A stretch of 64,000 nt of DNA. Source: Paragyromitra xinjiangensis. Lineage: Eukaryota; Ascomycota; Pezizomycetes; Pezizales; Discinaceae. The stretch spans positions 1,302,001-1,366,000 of the forward strand of contig JBCAMK010000009.1 of the NCBI GenBank assembly GCA_038503065.1. Direction: 5' to 3'. The notes beneath the pieces were generated by a model that saw only the letters and a program-made list of their open reading frames with translations, did no database searches and was not told where the DNA came from. Position numbers and translations under genes: made by a program. Shown in pieces: positions 10,285 through 21,712 of this stretch. Each line of letters opens with the position of its first letter. Position 1 is the first letter of the stretch.

Positions 10285-13200
10285 CTACTCTGGCCCCGCA
10301 ATCCTCCTGTCTCGGGGCTTCTTAGGGTACCTCTTGTGGAAATCTGAAAGGGCCTCTTCGGCACTATTCCTAAGATGTTCCCAGGGTTCCCATGTGGCCT
10401 CTTCCTGATCATAACCCTCCCATAACACGAGATATTCCACTCTCTTCTTTTTGCGGTTCACCCTGGAGTCCGCTATCTCCCTCATCACCCAGTTCTCTTC
10501 CTCATCTACCATCTCCATCTCCCGTGGGATTCTCTTCTCAGAGAGTCTGCTGGCGCTCTATAAGGTTCCAAGAGGCTGATGTGGAATACCGGGTGTATCT
10601 TCATACCCGGTGGCAAGACAAGCTCAAAGGCTCGCTTCCCCACTGCCTTCTTGACCTTAAAGGGCCCAAACTTCTTCTGATCCAGCTTGTTCATCGGCCG
10701 CTTTGTCTGTACATTGCGCCGATCAAGCATAACCTCATCACCTGGCTTGAGTTCCGGTCCCTTCTGGTGATGCTTATCATACCAGCGGGCCATCCGGACC
10801 CTAGCCTTCCCCAGGTTCTCCTGCATGGCATGCCAAATGGCTTCCCACTGAGATACCTTAACTTGACTCGCCGGGTTATCCCAATCTGCTCTTGGCTTTG
10901 CATTTGGCCAATTGGTCCGAGGTTCAAACCCATAGTTTGCACAAAAGGGTGATACCTTGGTGGACTCGGAGATAGCAGAGTTATAGGCATACTCAGCGAG
11001 GGGGAGGAGATCTGACCAATCATCCTGTTGGAAGGAACAATAGCTCCGCATATACTGCTCCAGAACCTGGTTAACCCTCTCGGTTTGACCATCGGTTTGT
11101 GGATGAAATGCGGTAGACAAGTTCAACTTCACATTGAGGAGATCCATCAGTGACTGCCAAAAATGGGAGATGAATTTGCTATCCCTATCCGAGACTATGT
11201 CATCAGGGAGACCATGAAGCTTCCAGATTTCTTTCAGGAAGAGTTTTGCCATGTCCTCAGTCTTATTCTCGCTAGGAAGCGGAATGAAGTGAGCCATCTT
11301 TGAAAACCGGTCAACTATGACCCAGATCTTGGTATTCCCATCGGATTCAGGCAATCCCACTATGAAGTCCATAGAGATTGAGGTCCAGGGTCGGTAGGGC
11401 ACCTCCAGAGGTAATAACTCGCCGTACTTCTTGTGGCGGGCGGTTTTGTTCCTCTGGCAGCTATCACAGCTCCGGACATACTCTTCAATGTCCTTATCCA
11501 TGTTGGGCCAGTAGAAGTTGGACTTGATTTTCTCAACTGTCTTGAACTGCCCAAAGTGACCGGCCATCTTGCTGTCATGGCACTCGGTGAAGATTTCCTG
11601 GCGGAGGTCTCTGCCTTCCGGGACATACCATCGGTTCTTATAGAACACTAAACCATCCTTGAGGGACAGTGACGGGTCTAATCCTTCTTTCTTCTCCTGT
11701 AGTGCCTGGCAGATGCCTTGCCACTGGATATCTTGAGCTGCCGCAGCTTCAAGCCTCTGCAAGAATGTAGACTGGAGTTGGTGAACTCTGATGGCCGCTA
11801 GCCTAGCAGGGTTCAACACCAATTGCCCAGGACGGAAAAACAACTGCGGTTCTACAACTGCAGGTTCACCTCCCTCTCCTAGGCGGTGATCCCACCGTCT
11901 GGATAGGACATCTGGCTTCCCATTCTTGTCACCGGATCTGTAGACCACCTTAAAGTTATAACCCGCCAGGTCTTCAGACCATCTGGCCTGCCGGCGGGTT
12001 AAGACCTTGGTACTGTTAAAGTACTCTAGGTTCTTATGGTCGGTGAACACAGTGACTTCTCCTCTACTGACTTCAAAAGGTGCTCACATTCTCGGAAAGC
12101 AGCCCCTATGGCGCCCATTTCCTTGTCATGGATGTCATAGTTTATCTCGGCGGGGAAAACTTCTTGGAGTAGAAGGCCACAGGGTGTAGCTTCCCATCCT
12201 CGCCATACTGAGATAACACTGCACCTTTCGCAAAGTCACTTGCATCAGTTTCTACAACTGTGCGCCTACTGGGGTGAAAATGAACTAGGACCGGCTCACT
12301 TGTGAACAGCTGCTTGAGTTCCTCGAAAGCTCTGTCACAAGCGGCAGTCCAGAACCACTTCTTGTCTTTCATCAGCAGATCCGTCAAGGGCTTGCAAACC
12401 CGACTGAAACCTGCTATGAATCTCCTGTAGAAGTTGGCGAAGCCTAAGAAGGCCTGCACATCCTTCACAGTTCTAGGTACTGGCCACTCCCTGACAGCAT
12501 TGACTTTCTCTTTGGACATAGAGATGCCATGCTCGGAGATGTTGTACCCCAAATATTCCACTTCTTTCAAATGAAAGAAGGACTTGTCAATGTGGGCATG
12601 GAGGTTGGCTTCTCTCAACCTTCCTAACACCTTCTTGACGAGGAACTGGTGTCCTTCCATGTTCTCGGAGTATATAAGTATATCATCTAAGTATACTATA
12701 ACTCCGAGATCTAGGAGGTCATGTAGAACCTCATTGATCATAGCCTGGAATGAGGAGGGTGCATTGCACAGACCAAATGGCATGACATTGTACTCATACA
12801 AGCCATATCTGGTTCGGAAAGCTGTCTTCCACTGTCCCCTTTGGCGATCCTTAGCAGGTTGAACCCATCCTTCAGGTCTATCTTGGTAAAGACCCTGGCG
12901 GTGGTCAACCTGTCTCTCAGTTCTGACATCAGTGGAAGTGGGTACTTGTCCTTGATTGTGATCTTGTTCAAGCCCCGGTAATCCACACAAATGCGGAGGG
13001 TACCATTAGGCTTGGGCACAAACAGGATAGGAGCGGCGGCGGGGGAATTGGACCTGGAGATCTTTCCGGAGGGTAGTGCTTTATTCAGAAACTCCCGGAG
13101 GGCCTTCAGCTCACTCTCAGAGCATGGATAGAGAGGCCCAAAAGGTGGTTTCGTTCCGGGCTGCAATCTGATATGGTGGTCAAATGCACTATGCTCCGGT

Positions 13201-13928
13201 AGCTTTGAGCTCTTCTCATTGCTGAACACATCTGCCCATTCCCGGTACTCCGGCGGTAACCTCAATCCCACATCTCCGCCCTGCTCATCATGCCACACTG
13301 CTGATCCAATCTGATGTACATTGGCCCTATCTTCGGCCAACATCTCCCAGTCTTCACATACTTCAATCGTGACATCGGCGGGAATGCAATGCTTCTTGCA
13401 ATAGTCACTCCTCCACCTGACGCGGCCAGTATGCCAATCAAAGTCTGGGTTGTGCTTCTGAGCCCATGAGATGGGAAGATATCCGGAGATGCCTTCTTCT
13501 AAAGGTCCCACCTCCCACCGGATCAACTCCTCATGTTTGCCCATGACCATGTCGAGGGTGGCAGTAAAATACTCGCCAGCTCCCATCATGAGGTCACCTT
13601 GGGCATCAAACATCTGAATAGGAGAATCCCGGCGCTCCACAGGTATCTTCTCCTTCTTCACAAACTCTTCGCTGAGGATAGGCCCGGTGCATCCAGTGTC
13701 AAACAGGAACCTTCCATGGCACCTGCTGATGTGGTTCCGCACCTTCCAGTTCAACTCAGCCTTCAGGATGGGTCTCTGCCCATGGACGGGTTCTGGCGGG
13801 AGTTCTTCCATTCTTCTCTTCGTTGGTGGGTGGTCTTCATGACTGGGACTTCTCTGGCGCTTTGCCACTGACCTCTCGGGTCTGGTCTTACTTATGCCGC
13901 CTTGAAATGGAGTGTAGCCTGTAGACAT
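10285..13928 (-). pseudogene. gypsy-1a pol: protease, RT, RNase H, integrase, chromodomain (frameshifted)
   Basis: Starts at ATG 13928 (MSTGYTP, as in gypsy-2). Domains in order: aspartic protease with LFDTGCTGP; reverse transcriptase with VDYRGLN, MPFGLCNAPSSFQ and the YLDD active site; RNase H with ETDASDFAKGAV; integrase with an HHCC zinc site (CDSCQRNK) and catalytic DDE residues (SMDFIVGL, SDRDSKF, QTERVNQ); C-terminal chromodomain (VEYLVLWEGYDQEEATWEPW, about 10300-10500). The chromodomain places it among chromoviruses, which use it to target chromatin. Frameshifts: one base lost near 12826 after RIAKGD, another near 12150 at YSKKFSP, and one near 10515 just before the chromodomain. The sequence cannot tell genuine decay from assembly indels. 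Confidence 0.9.
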
Positions 13929-14116
13929 AGTGGTTGAGGTGTTCTTTTCGATCGCAGGGTATCAATGATCGCTAGCGATGGCCATATCTGTATCTGGGTA
14001 TAGCTTGGGAGAACTGGCATATTTGACCAGCAAATTTCGGGATATTATCCCTCCTCAGTACCAGTAGGAGCAATAGGGTCCTGCCCAACGAAATATATTT
14101 CTAAAGAATGACTAGG

Positions 14117-16307
14117 CTAGATGATTTCAGGTCCACTGTCATCATCTACTGCCGTAAATACACCAGTCTCCTGTTTGAGACTGCCGGAACTCTGTCCTGA
14201 TCTAGATACAGTGGCAACTTTTCCCTTCTTAGATTCCGGAGGATCACTGGCCTCTAGCTCAGTTCCTCTCTTCCTCTTTCTTACTGCCGCAACTCTAACA
14301 GTTACCGGATCAGTAGTCCAACACTTAAACCATGCATGTCCACCCTTTCCGCATTTCAGGCATTTATCTGCCTTCTTTCTATCGGAAAGGATACCCTCGG
14401 GTATTCCTATCAAGGGGTGGTTAGCATGTGGTGTCTTATCAAGGGAGGTTGGACTCTGCCATACCTTTTAGCTCCACAGCTTTATCTTTCTTCTCCTGCG
14501 GTGGGTTACTACCCCCGGGAGTGGACTTGTTCTCAGGGGAGGCGGCGGTACTCTGACCTTTGCCTCTACCTCTGGATCTCTTCTTCTTCTCACCTCCTTC
14601 TCCTGTTGCCCTGGACTCCGGGGCTCTGACCTTTCTATGTCTTTCCAGGACATGTCCCATGTGGCGGATCATCTGTATCCTCTCATGGAGGGACTGAGGT
14701 TTGACTGCAACCTTAGCCCAATCCAGAGCCAGCTCAGCGGTGAGGCCTTGGGATATTTTATCATCCACAACCTCGCCAGCATAACCGGTTTTCCACATGA
14801 GTTGGACTATCTGGTCCAGGAAAGCATCAATTCCAGCGGTCTGGGAGAGTTTATCCCACTTAGCTACCGCCTCTTCTCTGGTGACTCTATCACCAAAGGA
14901 TGATCGAAAGGAGTTGGAAAAGGTAACCCAATGGTTCCAGTGAGGGTCAAGCTGAACAGGTCGTCCTGCAGCTCTATCGGCAGCACCTTGGTCTATGAGG
15001 TTATGGTAGGCCTCATACCAGTTGACTGCTGCATGTCCTTCGAGAAGGTTGCCAGTGTAGCGGATCTTGATTGATTCCTGCTGAAAACTGGATGCTTCAA
15101 TAGTGAAGACATTTTCGCATTGCCGGAGGAATCGGTCCACATCGGTAGCTTCTCCTTTGAACTTGCTGGGTTGAGGTGCCTTGGGTTCTGGTCCCTGAGG
15201 CTCCCAGTAGAGGTGGGACCGGTGCCACTGCTGAAAACTGTAGCCATCATCTCCAACATCTTCTTCTCTGCTTTCCACTGCTTCTGCGGAAATACTTCTT
15301 CCACTCCTTCGGATCCTTCTCTGCCCCTCCTTCACTACTGCTGCTGCTACTACTATCACCGGGGTCTCTTCCTCCTACTCCTATATTTCCATCACCTCCT
15401 CCTGCTCCTCCTCCTGGTTCTCGTTTCCCTGCCCTTGTTGTTCACTGGTTTCTCTTCCTGTTCTTCCTCTACTACTTTCTCCTTCTTCCTTCCTTCCTTC
15501 CGAGGGCCTTGGGTATGTTCCTCTTGGTAGCCATGAGCTACCACTATCGAGGGGTGGTGGTGTATAACCACTGCCGCCTGCAAGGGACCAAGGTCCATAA
15601 GAAAAGGGACCTCTAGGTGTCTGCGGAGGTATTGGAGTAGAGGATGAGCCTGAGGGCGCAAAACTAACTGCTGGTTTTTGAACTGCGGGGGGTAACGATG
15701 GGGGGTCTGCTTTATTGGTAGGTGTGGTAGGTAGGGTGATTGGGAAGGTATCTGAGAGAAAGACACTACTGGATCTTTCTCTTCCTGCCGCTGGTTTCGG
15801 GGGTGCGGTGATGTGTAGGCGGCCTTCTGTAATGGCCTGCTGTAGTGCTCCGATGTAGTCAGGAATTCCAACTGCTTCGGGGGGGTCTATATCCATGGGA
15901 TCAGTTGGGAGGTCGTCTTTGTCCGTCAGCAACTGTTGTAGATGCTGCTGGAGATTGAGGACCTTCCGGTCCAAATACTCGGCAGCCTCCCGCAACAAGG
16001 TATTCTCCACTTCTTGCCGTTCCTGTAGCATTCTCATGGTCTGTGTGGTATCCCCAACCGATAGGTTGATCTGGGACATGAGGTGGTCTTGAAATGCGTC
16101 AAAGAAATCGGCTATGGTGACTTTTGATGTGTCTGTCCATGGGGTGGAGATGCCTGGGATATGTCTTTGGATAGTGGATTTCGGGCGGTGGACTAGTTGG
16201 GTCATGTCTGTCTCTCCTACTGCTAGTTCCTTCTTCTCCCATGTAATCTGAAGGGGAAGCACCGGGGCATTGATTGCCGGGGTTTCGGATCTGCGGGAGG
16301 ATCTCAT
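14117..16307 (-). pseudogene. gypsy-1a gag with intron (frameshifted)
   Basis: Starts at ATG 16307 (MRSSRRSETP), aligned with the gypsy-2 gag start. An N-terminal domain is followed by a Pro/Ser-rich linker, a Gly/Glu-rich microsatellite-coded stretch, then the conserved capsid-like region (about 15180-14650) with KFKGEATDVDRFLRQCENVF. A frameshift lies in the repeat near 15370-15400. After the intron at 14464-14407, the last exon encodes a CX2CX4HX4C zinc knuckle (CLKCGKGGHAWFKC) and a basic/acidic tail ending at 14117. Gag forms the virus-like particle and the knuckle binds RNA. Gag and pol are separate ORFs with a spacer of about 190 nt. Confidence 0.85.
14407..14464 (-). other. Predicted spliceosomal intron in gypsy-1a gag
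   Basis: 58 bp on minus: donor GTATGG, branch-like GCTAAC, acceptor GATAG. It contains an in-frame TGA, so unspliced RNA gives Gag without zinc knuckle and spliced RNA gives Gag with it. gypsy-2 has an intron at the homologous codon (54317-54377). Splicing is predicted, not shown. Confidence 0.75.
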
Positions 16308-16347
16308 GATGGGTGATCTCAAGGTGACTGAGTCCCTAAGATTATAC

Positions 16348-17080
16348 TGTAACGGGGGTGGTCCTCTAGACAACTGCTAAGGCTAGATAGGAAAACGGCC
16401 GTTGCTTATACTAAAGTCAGGCTGAGATCTTAAAGTATTTTCGTGCAGTATACTCAATAATCTTAAGGGCGGAACTCGGTAATTCTCGTCACTAGGTCTC
16501 TGGTCGAAGATGGAGAAGAGCAACTGGTGGCGGGGCTCGCCAGTACTTGTAGTACTGCATGCTCGCCGCCTCTACTCAGTTCTACTCAGCTGGGGGATCC
16601 GGTTAACCCTGAATCCTGTCAGTGATCATGGGCGGGTCTCTTCGGAAGTGTTCTCTCACATTCCGCTGGAGTTCTGCACCTCAAGTGCAACCGCTCCTCA
16701 TGCACTGCTCTACCAGTCAGGACTCTGTGATCCGCCAGCCTAGTCCTACAGGACTACTTGCATGGCGCTGATCAATCCATAGTTGCGTCAGGTGTCCGCT
16801 AGAATAGTTCTCCCAGTTGCGCCGCCTATCAGCCATAGCTGGTGGGGCATGCACAGGTGGATTAGGAACTCAACCACATCTCTAAGTGTTTGATGTCATC
16901 GGTGATCTGCTACAGGCCCGTCAGCCTTAGCACCTCCGGATGTTCCTAACCACCAGGTCAGCGGGGTACTGGTGTTCCCTAGCATGTGGTAGCTACTCCA
17001 CTCATGCTGGTCCTTGTACCTCTCCGTCTGCCCGGGTCTATTCTACCTTTCGCATGTAACAGCCTTGTGGGTCCGTTACA
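16348..17080 (-). repeat. gypsy-1a 5' LTR
   Basis: 733 bp, 5' LTR in element orientation. The internal region starts on minus with GTATAATCTTAGGGAC; gypsy-2 starts its internal region with the similar GTAGAATCTTA. The right flank TTCGC is the TSD. Confidence 0.93.
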
Positions 17081-17085
17081 TTCGC

Positions 17086-17483
17086 TGCAGGAGCCTCCGC
17101 TGCCTCCGCTCCCCCCCCCATACCCCTAGGATACGAAGAACAGATACATGTACATATAGAGCTATATAGAAATAATAGAACAATTGTAAACAAGCATATG
17201 GGCAAAAGCATTCAAACTAGACCACAGGGTGACCTGCTGAAAATGTGATTCTGTGGGCGCGCTGCTCTCCCCCCACTGTCTTCCAGACGCTCGTCTACCC
17301 TCCGTGGCCGCCCAGAGAATAGCCTCCTGAACCTAGCGCGCCCCCATGCCGACCTCTAGTAAGCTGTCGCCCAGATGTGAAGGGCAAATTTTACAGCCTG
17401 AGGGAGGGCTATATTCCGCCCCGACCGCCCCGGTCACCTGATGCATTGGGCGGACCGGGCGACATTTCGATTTTTTGCTGATG
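17086..17483. other. Right part of the non-autonomous DNA element, no gene
   Basis: Remainder of the CATCAGC element: end of the minisatellite, a C-run, an AT-rich part and a GC-rich right end leading into the terminal inverted repeat. No coding sequence is recognised. Confidence 0.6.
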
Positions 17484-17485
17484 GG

Positions 17486-18050
17486 AGTTGTGAAGTCATG
17501 GAAGGGATGAGGAAGAGAGTGACGTGGTATTACTTCAGGCCAATACTGGCCTGTATCCAATATCTGCTCAAACAGCCAGCATATGCCGTGGATATGGTCT
17601 ATCGTCCAGTTCGAGAATACAACAACAGCGGAGAGAGGATGTATTCTGAGCTGCATACAGCAGACTGGTGGTGGGAAGTACAGGTTAGCTATTTGCTCCC
17701 AAATATCTATTATTCTGCTAATTCTCGTGGCTAGGAAAGCTTACCTCACGGAGCCACGGTGATTCCCGTCATCTGCAGCTCGGATGGCACACATCTCACC
17801 AATTTCTCAGGTGATAAGAAGGCTTGGCCAATCTACTTGACGATAGGGAATATCCCTTCTGAAGTTCGAAATAAGCCAATGAATATGGCTATGATTCTCA
17901 TGGCACTCCTCCCAATCCCTCCAAAGTTTACCAAAGACAATTCAACCAATAGGCTCCGCCGAGAAGCCAATAGAGATATACTATACGAGGTCCTCAGCAT
18001 CCTTTTCAAGGATATGAAAGAGGCTGGAATGACTGGAATCCGATTAGCAT
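17486..18050 (+). pseudogene. Plavaka transposase segment 2, with intron
   Basis: Continues the frame from 6028. It has WYYFRPILACIQYLLKQPAY and ELHTADWWWEVQ, then an intron 17684-17734 (51 bp; donor GTTAGC, branch-like GCTAAT, acceptor CTAG, phase 0). The DDE-type core follows, with VIPVICSSDGTHLTNFSGDK, AWPIYLTIGNIP and MKEAGMTGIRLA. The conserved Asp in SSD is a candidate catalytic residue. The segment stops at LINE B2; the target AATCCGATTAGCAT is at 18037-18050 and is repeated at 27839-27852. Confidence 0.85.
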
Positions 18051-21000
18051 TATTTATTTATTTATTTATTGCTCATATTGCATAAATCCGTAACGGATAT
18101 GGCATACAATGAAAGGAAACCCCATGACCGCACAATAACTAACAAAGGAAAATCCTCCGCGAACATGAACCAACTAATTAGTAGATATCCACATCAGGTA
18201 TCCCTTTGCGAAAAACAATAGAAACATAAATCAAAACAAAATAACAATAGGAAAATAACAAAAGAGGAAATAACAATTTTTTATCTCAAAGTTCTACCGA
18301 ACAGTAGAAACGAACGGAATATCAATCGACAGCGTAAAATCATAGGGAAATACTCAAACAGTTTTTATAATCAGAAATCCTCCACACGGTCATATTCCAT
18401 CTCACCCCACTTTCAGGGTATTCATCAGTTTTCTATCGTCCTTCACCATCGCATGCTTTGGGCCTATAGCCTGTTCTTTACTAGCCGTTCTCTCTTTCTC
18501 CTTCGCTCTCTTCCTCTTCGTCGTTGTAGAGGTATATTCCTTGGTGGGAGTACCTGTTGTCTTCTTGTCGTTCCAGGGTCCAATTTCTGGTAGCGATTTG
18601 GGTTGGTGTGAGGAATGTTTCAATGGTGGTAGCCAGGCCAGCATTGGTATGCATCGCAGTTCTCCATGTGAGTGGCATTGGTTTAAGGGCTGCTTTGAGT
18701 GCTTTGCGATGGGTAGGAAGTGGTTCCTGGCCACACTCTAGCAGGAGGTGTTGTGGTGTTTGGTTATCGAAGCCACATTTGCATTTAGTGTCTTCAATGT
18801 TGTTGGTAGGGATTCTGGCGAGGTAGGATTTGGTGTATCCATGTCCGGTTCTCATTTGAGTGATGGTGGAGGCTGTTCTTCTGGGGATGTTTCCCCTCAG
18901 CGGGGCACTTGGTTTCAGTGCTGGTTGTCCATAGTAGCTGCGGCCTTTCTTTGCCTGCTTCCATTTGGCTTTCCATGTCGTCAGGGAGTGTTCCTTGATG
19001 TTTCTCTTGAGGTATGTAATGGAGGTGAGGACATCTGATTCTATCTTGGTTCCTTGGGCTCCTATTTTGGCAAGCTTATCAGCTAGCTCGTTGCCGGCAA
19101 CATTGACATGTCCTGGTACCCAATAAACATGGGTTTTGATGCCACTGTCTTCGAGTTGAAGCAAGTTGTTGCGGGCTTCAATGACCAGGTGTTGGCCTGG
19201 CATAGGGAGGGGTGTTGTCATTCGTTGTACTGCTGTTTGGTTGTCACAGTAGATGTAGACATCATTTGTCAGGTGAGGTGATCGCTGTACTTGTAGGATT
19301 GCATGTTTAGTGGCTTTTGCAATACCATAAAGTTCTGCGTCAAAGACTTCATTTTCTTTGCCGAGGTGGTAGGATTTGTTGACCACAGAGTGACCTCTGC
19401 GGAAACCAGCAACTCCAGCTCCTGTTTTGCCTTCCAGGAGGGAGCCATCAGTGTAGAATACTAGGCGATCAGTCCTAGTACTGTCTCCAGCTGTGTGGTT
19501 CCGATGGTTTTCTGCTGCTGCGTCTTTGTCTGCAGGGTCAATGTAGATGTCTATGGTGTTTTGGTGCCATGGTGGACATGCCAGATTGTCTACGCATTCA
19601 ATCTCTGATTGTGGCTGGACCCATTTGTTGGTAGATGCCAGTATCCTATGTAGTCTTGTTTCGTATTTGGGGGAGGTGGTGGTTTGGTGCCATGGAGTGT
19701 TGTTGGAGCTATCTAGGTTGTCGTTTTCCTGGGTTGAAGGCCAGGAGTCTGGGCAGAGGGAGGTGATGGGATGGGTGTTGGGTAGGGAAAGGACTCGGAG
19801 TGCATATTTCCTTTGCAACTCGTCCAATCTGATTGGGGTAGGGAGGAGTCCTGTCTCTGCTTCCAGGGCATGGACAGGTGAGGTTCTGAAGGCTCCAGCA
19901 ATCTTGCGCATTGCTTGATTCTGGACTTTCTGGATTGTGTTGCTGAGTCGAATCTGCCCGTTCCACCATAATTCAGCTCCAAAGTCACTGATGGTGGCTA
20001 CACAGGTTTGGTAGAGTTGGCGGAGTGCTTTGTAACTCAGTCCTTTTTCTGTGCTTGCGAGACGGGAGATAGCCATGAAGGCTCGAAGTGCGGAGGCAGC
20101 TTTGGTCTTCACATGATGCTTGAATGTGAGTTTGCGGTCAAACCAGACACCCAGCCATCGCTGGACATCTGCAGCCTCAATCACGTTGCCATCAGGCATT
20201 GTAACTTTGGCTTCATCAGAGGTGTCAGTTGTTCGTCTGGAGTGGAAGTGAGTGAGTTCTGTCTTTGGATTGTCAAAGTACAAGGCATTTTTCTCACCCC
20301 ATTCGGAGGAGGTGAGTGCCATTGCTTCCAGTGTTCGAGAGTTTTCTGCTTCAGACTTTCCTGTAACCAGAAGGCCCACATCATCAACATAGCTGGGGCA
20401 GGTGGAATCAGGATATTTTTCTTCTAGCTCGTTGAACAACGGAGCCAGGTAGAGGAGGAAGAGGATAGGGGAGGTGGGGGATCCTTGTAGGATGCCAGTT
20501 TGAATGGGTGCCATGGATTCAATTTCACTGTCGAATGCCATGCAGGCTGTTCGATTGCTGAGGAAGGAGTCAACCCATCGGCAGATGGGAAGTGGGAGGT
20601 CCAGTTCTATCATGGTCTTGATCAGTCGTCGTTTGAATACAAAATCATATGCACCTTTCACGTCCATACAAAGTGCAGAGAGTGTTAGGCCTTTCTTTTT
20701 GGCTGCATCGGCAAGCGTGCTGATAAGCATGCAAGCATCCACAGCTGATCTTTTTGGTCGACCTCCAATTTGCCATCTATGGAGAAGGTGATATCTTTCT
20801 GCCATAAATGCTAATCAGGTTGCTATGATCTTTTCTGAGACTTTGCCAAGGCAGTTGAGGAGTGATACTGGTCTGTAGGCTTTTGCTATCGTATAGTCAG
20901 GTTTATTGGCCTTTCTGATGATTGCAATTGTAGCTTCACGCCATATGGTTGGGTGGTATCCTGCTTTCATGGTGGCTTTGTAGAAGGAATTGAACTGTGT

Positions 21001-21712
21001 TGGGTCGACTTGATAGGCTTTTTGAATGCATAGGAAGCCAATTCCATCAGGTCCAGGGGCTTTCTTTGGTGCTGAGGTCATGATTGCTTTCCGAATCTCA
21101 TTGTTGGTGAGGTCTTTCCATGGGATCTTGTGTTTTCCTGCTGGAACAGGTTCATCAAGTTCCACTGAGGGAGGGGGAGGGAATAGAGTTGCTCGGAAGA
21201 GATTGGCTTTCTCTTCAAAGGTTTTGGACTCTTGGAGGGTGGTGGGATTGTGTAGGGTGGGGGTGCGTTCACATCTGCGAGGCTTGGTGTACCTCATTGC
21301 TGTGAAGACATCTTTTCCGTGAGCTTCTTCTAGGAATGTATTCCAGTGTTCACTTTTTGCTGTTCTGATTCGTCTGAAGTAGGATGTTCGCAGGGTTTTG
21401 AATCTTCGCCACATGGCTGGAGTCTGATCTGTTCTCCAGTCCCTGAGGGCTGTCTTCATATGTCTGCGTCCTTCTTTGATGTCTTCATTCCACCAAGGTT
21501 TGGCGAAGGGCGATGGTTTTCGTTTGGGCACATGGATGTTAGCAGCTGCTATGATTGAATCTCGTAGGTGTTGAGCTGCTTCGTCTAGGTTTGAATGGGT
21601 TGGGTGGGAGTGTAGGAACTCCCAGGTGTCTTTAGTAGTGATGGAGGAAAGGGTGAAAGTTTGTTGGAAGCCGTCCCAGTCCGCCTTGGCCCAATTAAAT
21701 TGTTCCGTTGAT

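Larger units (their letters stand above)
9381..17080 (-). mobile_element. Ty3/gypsy chromovirus gypsy-1a, complete with both LTRs
   Basis: LTRs at 9381-10111 and 16348-17080 enclose gag and pol on the minus strand. The 5-bp TSD TTCGC stands at 9376-9380 and 17081-17085 within the minisatellite. LTR ends are TGTAACGG...CCGTTACA. A purine-rich tract (AGGAGAGGGAGG on minus, about 10116-10127) precedes the 3' LTR. No TGG-type tRNA primer site follows the 5' LTR. The LTRs differ by only a few positions, implying a recent insertion, yet both genes contain frameshifts. Confidence 0.95.
6029..17483 (+). mobile_element. Non-autonomous CATCAGC-ended DNA element carrying later insertions
   Basis: Left end CATCAGCAAAAA (6029) and right end TTTTTTGCTGATG (17483) are inverted; beyond the A-run both arms continue with AAATGNCGCCC. 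The flanking GG at 6027-6028 and 17484-17485 is the 2-bp TSD, and removing the element restores the Plavaka reading frame. Without D1 (6201-8070) and gypsy-1a (9381-17080) the element is about 1.9 kb, GC-rich and has no transposase. It contains the minisatellite at about 8531-9380. It was probably mobilised by a transposase that recognises Plavaka ends. Confidence 0.75.
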
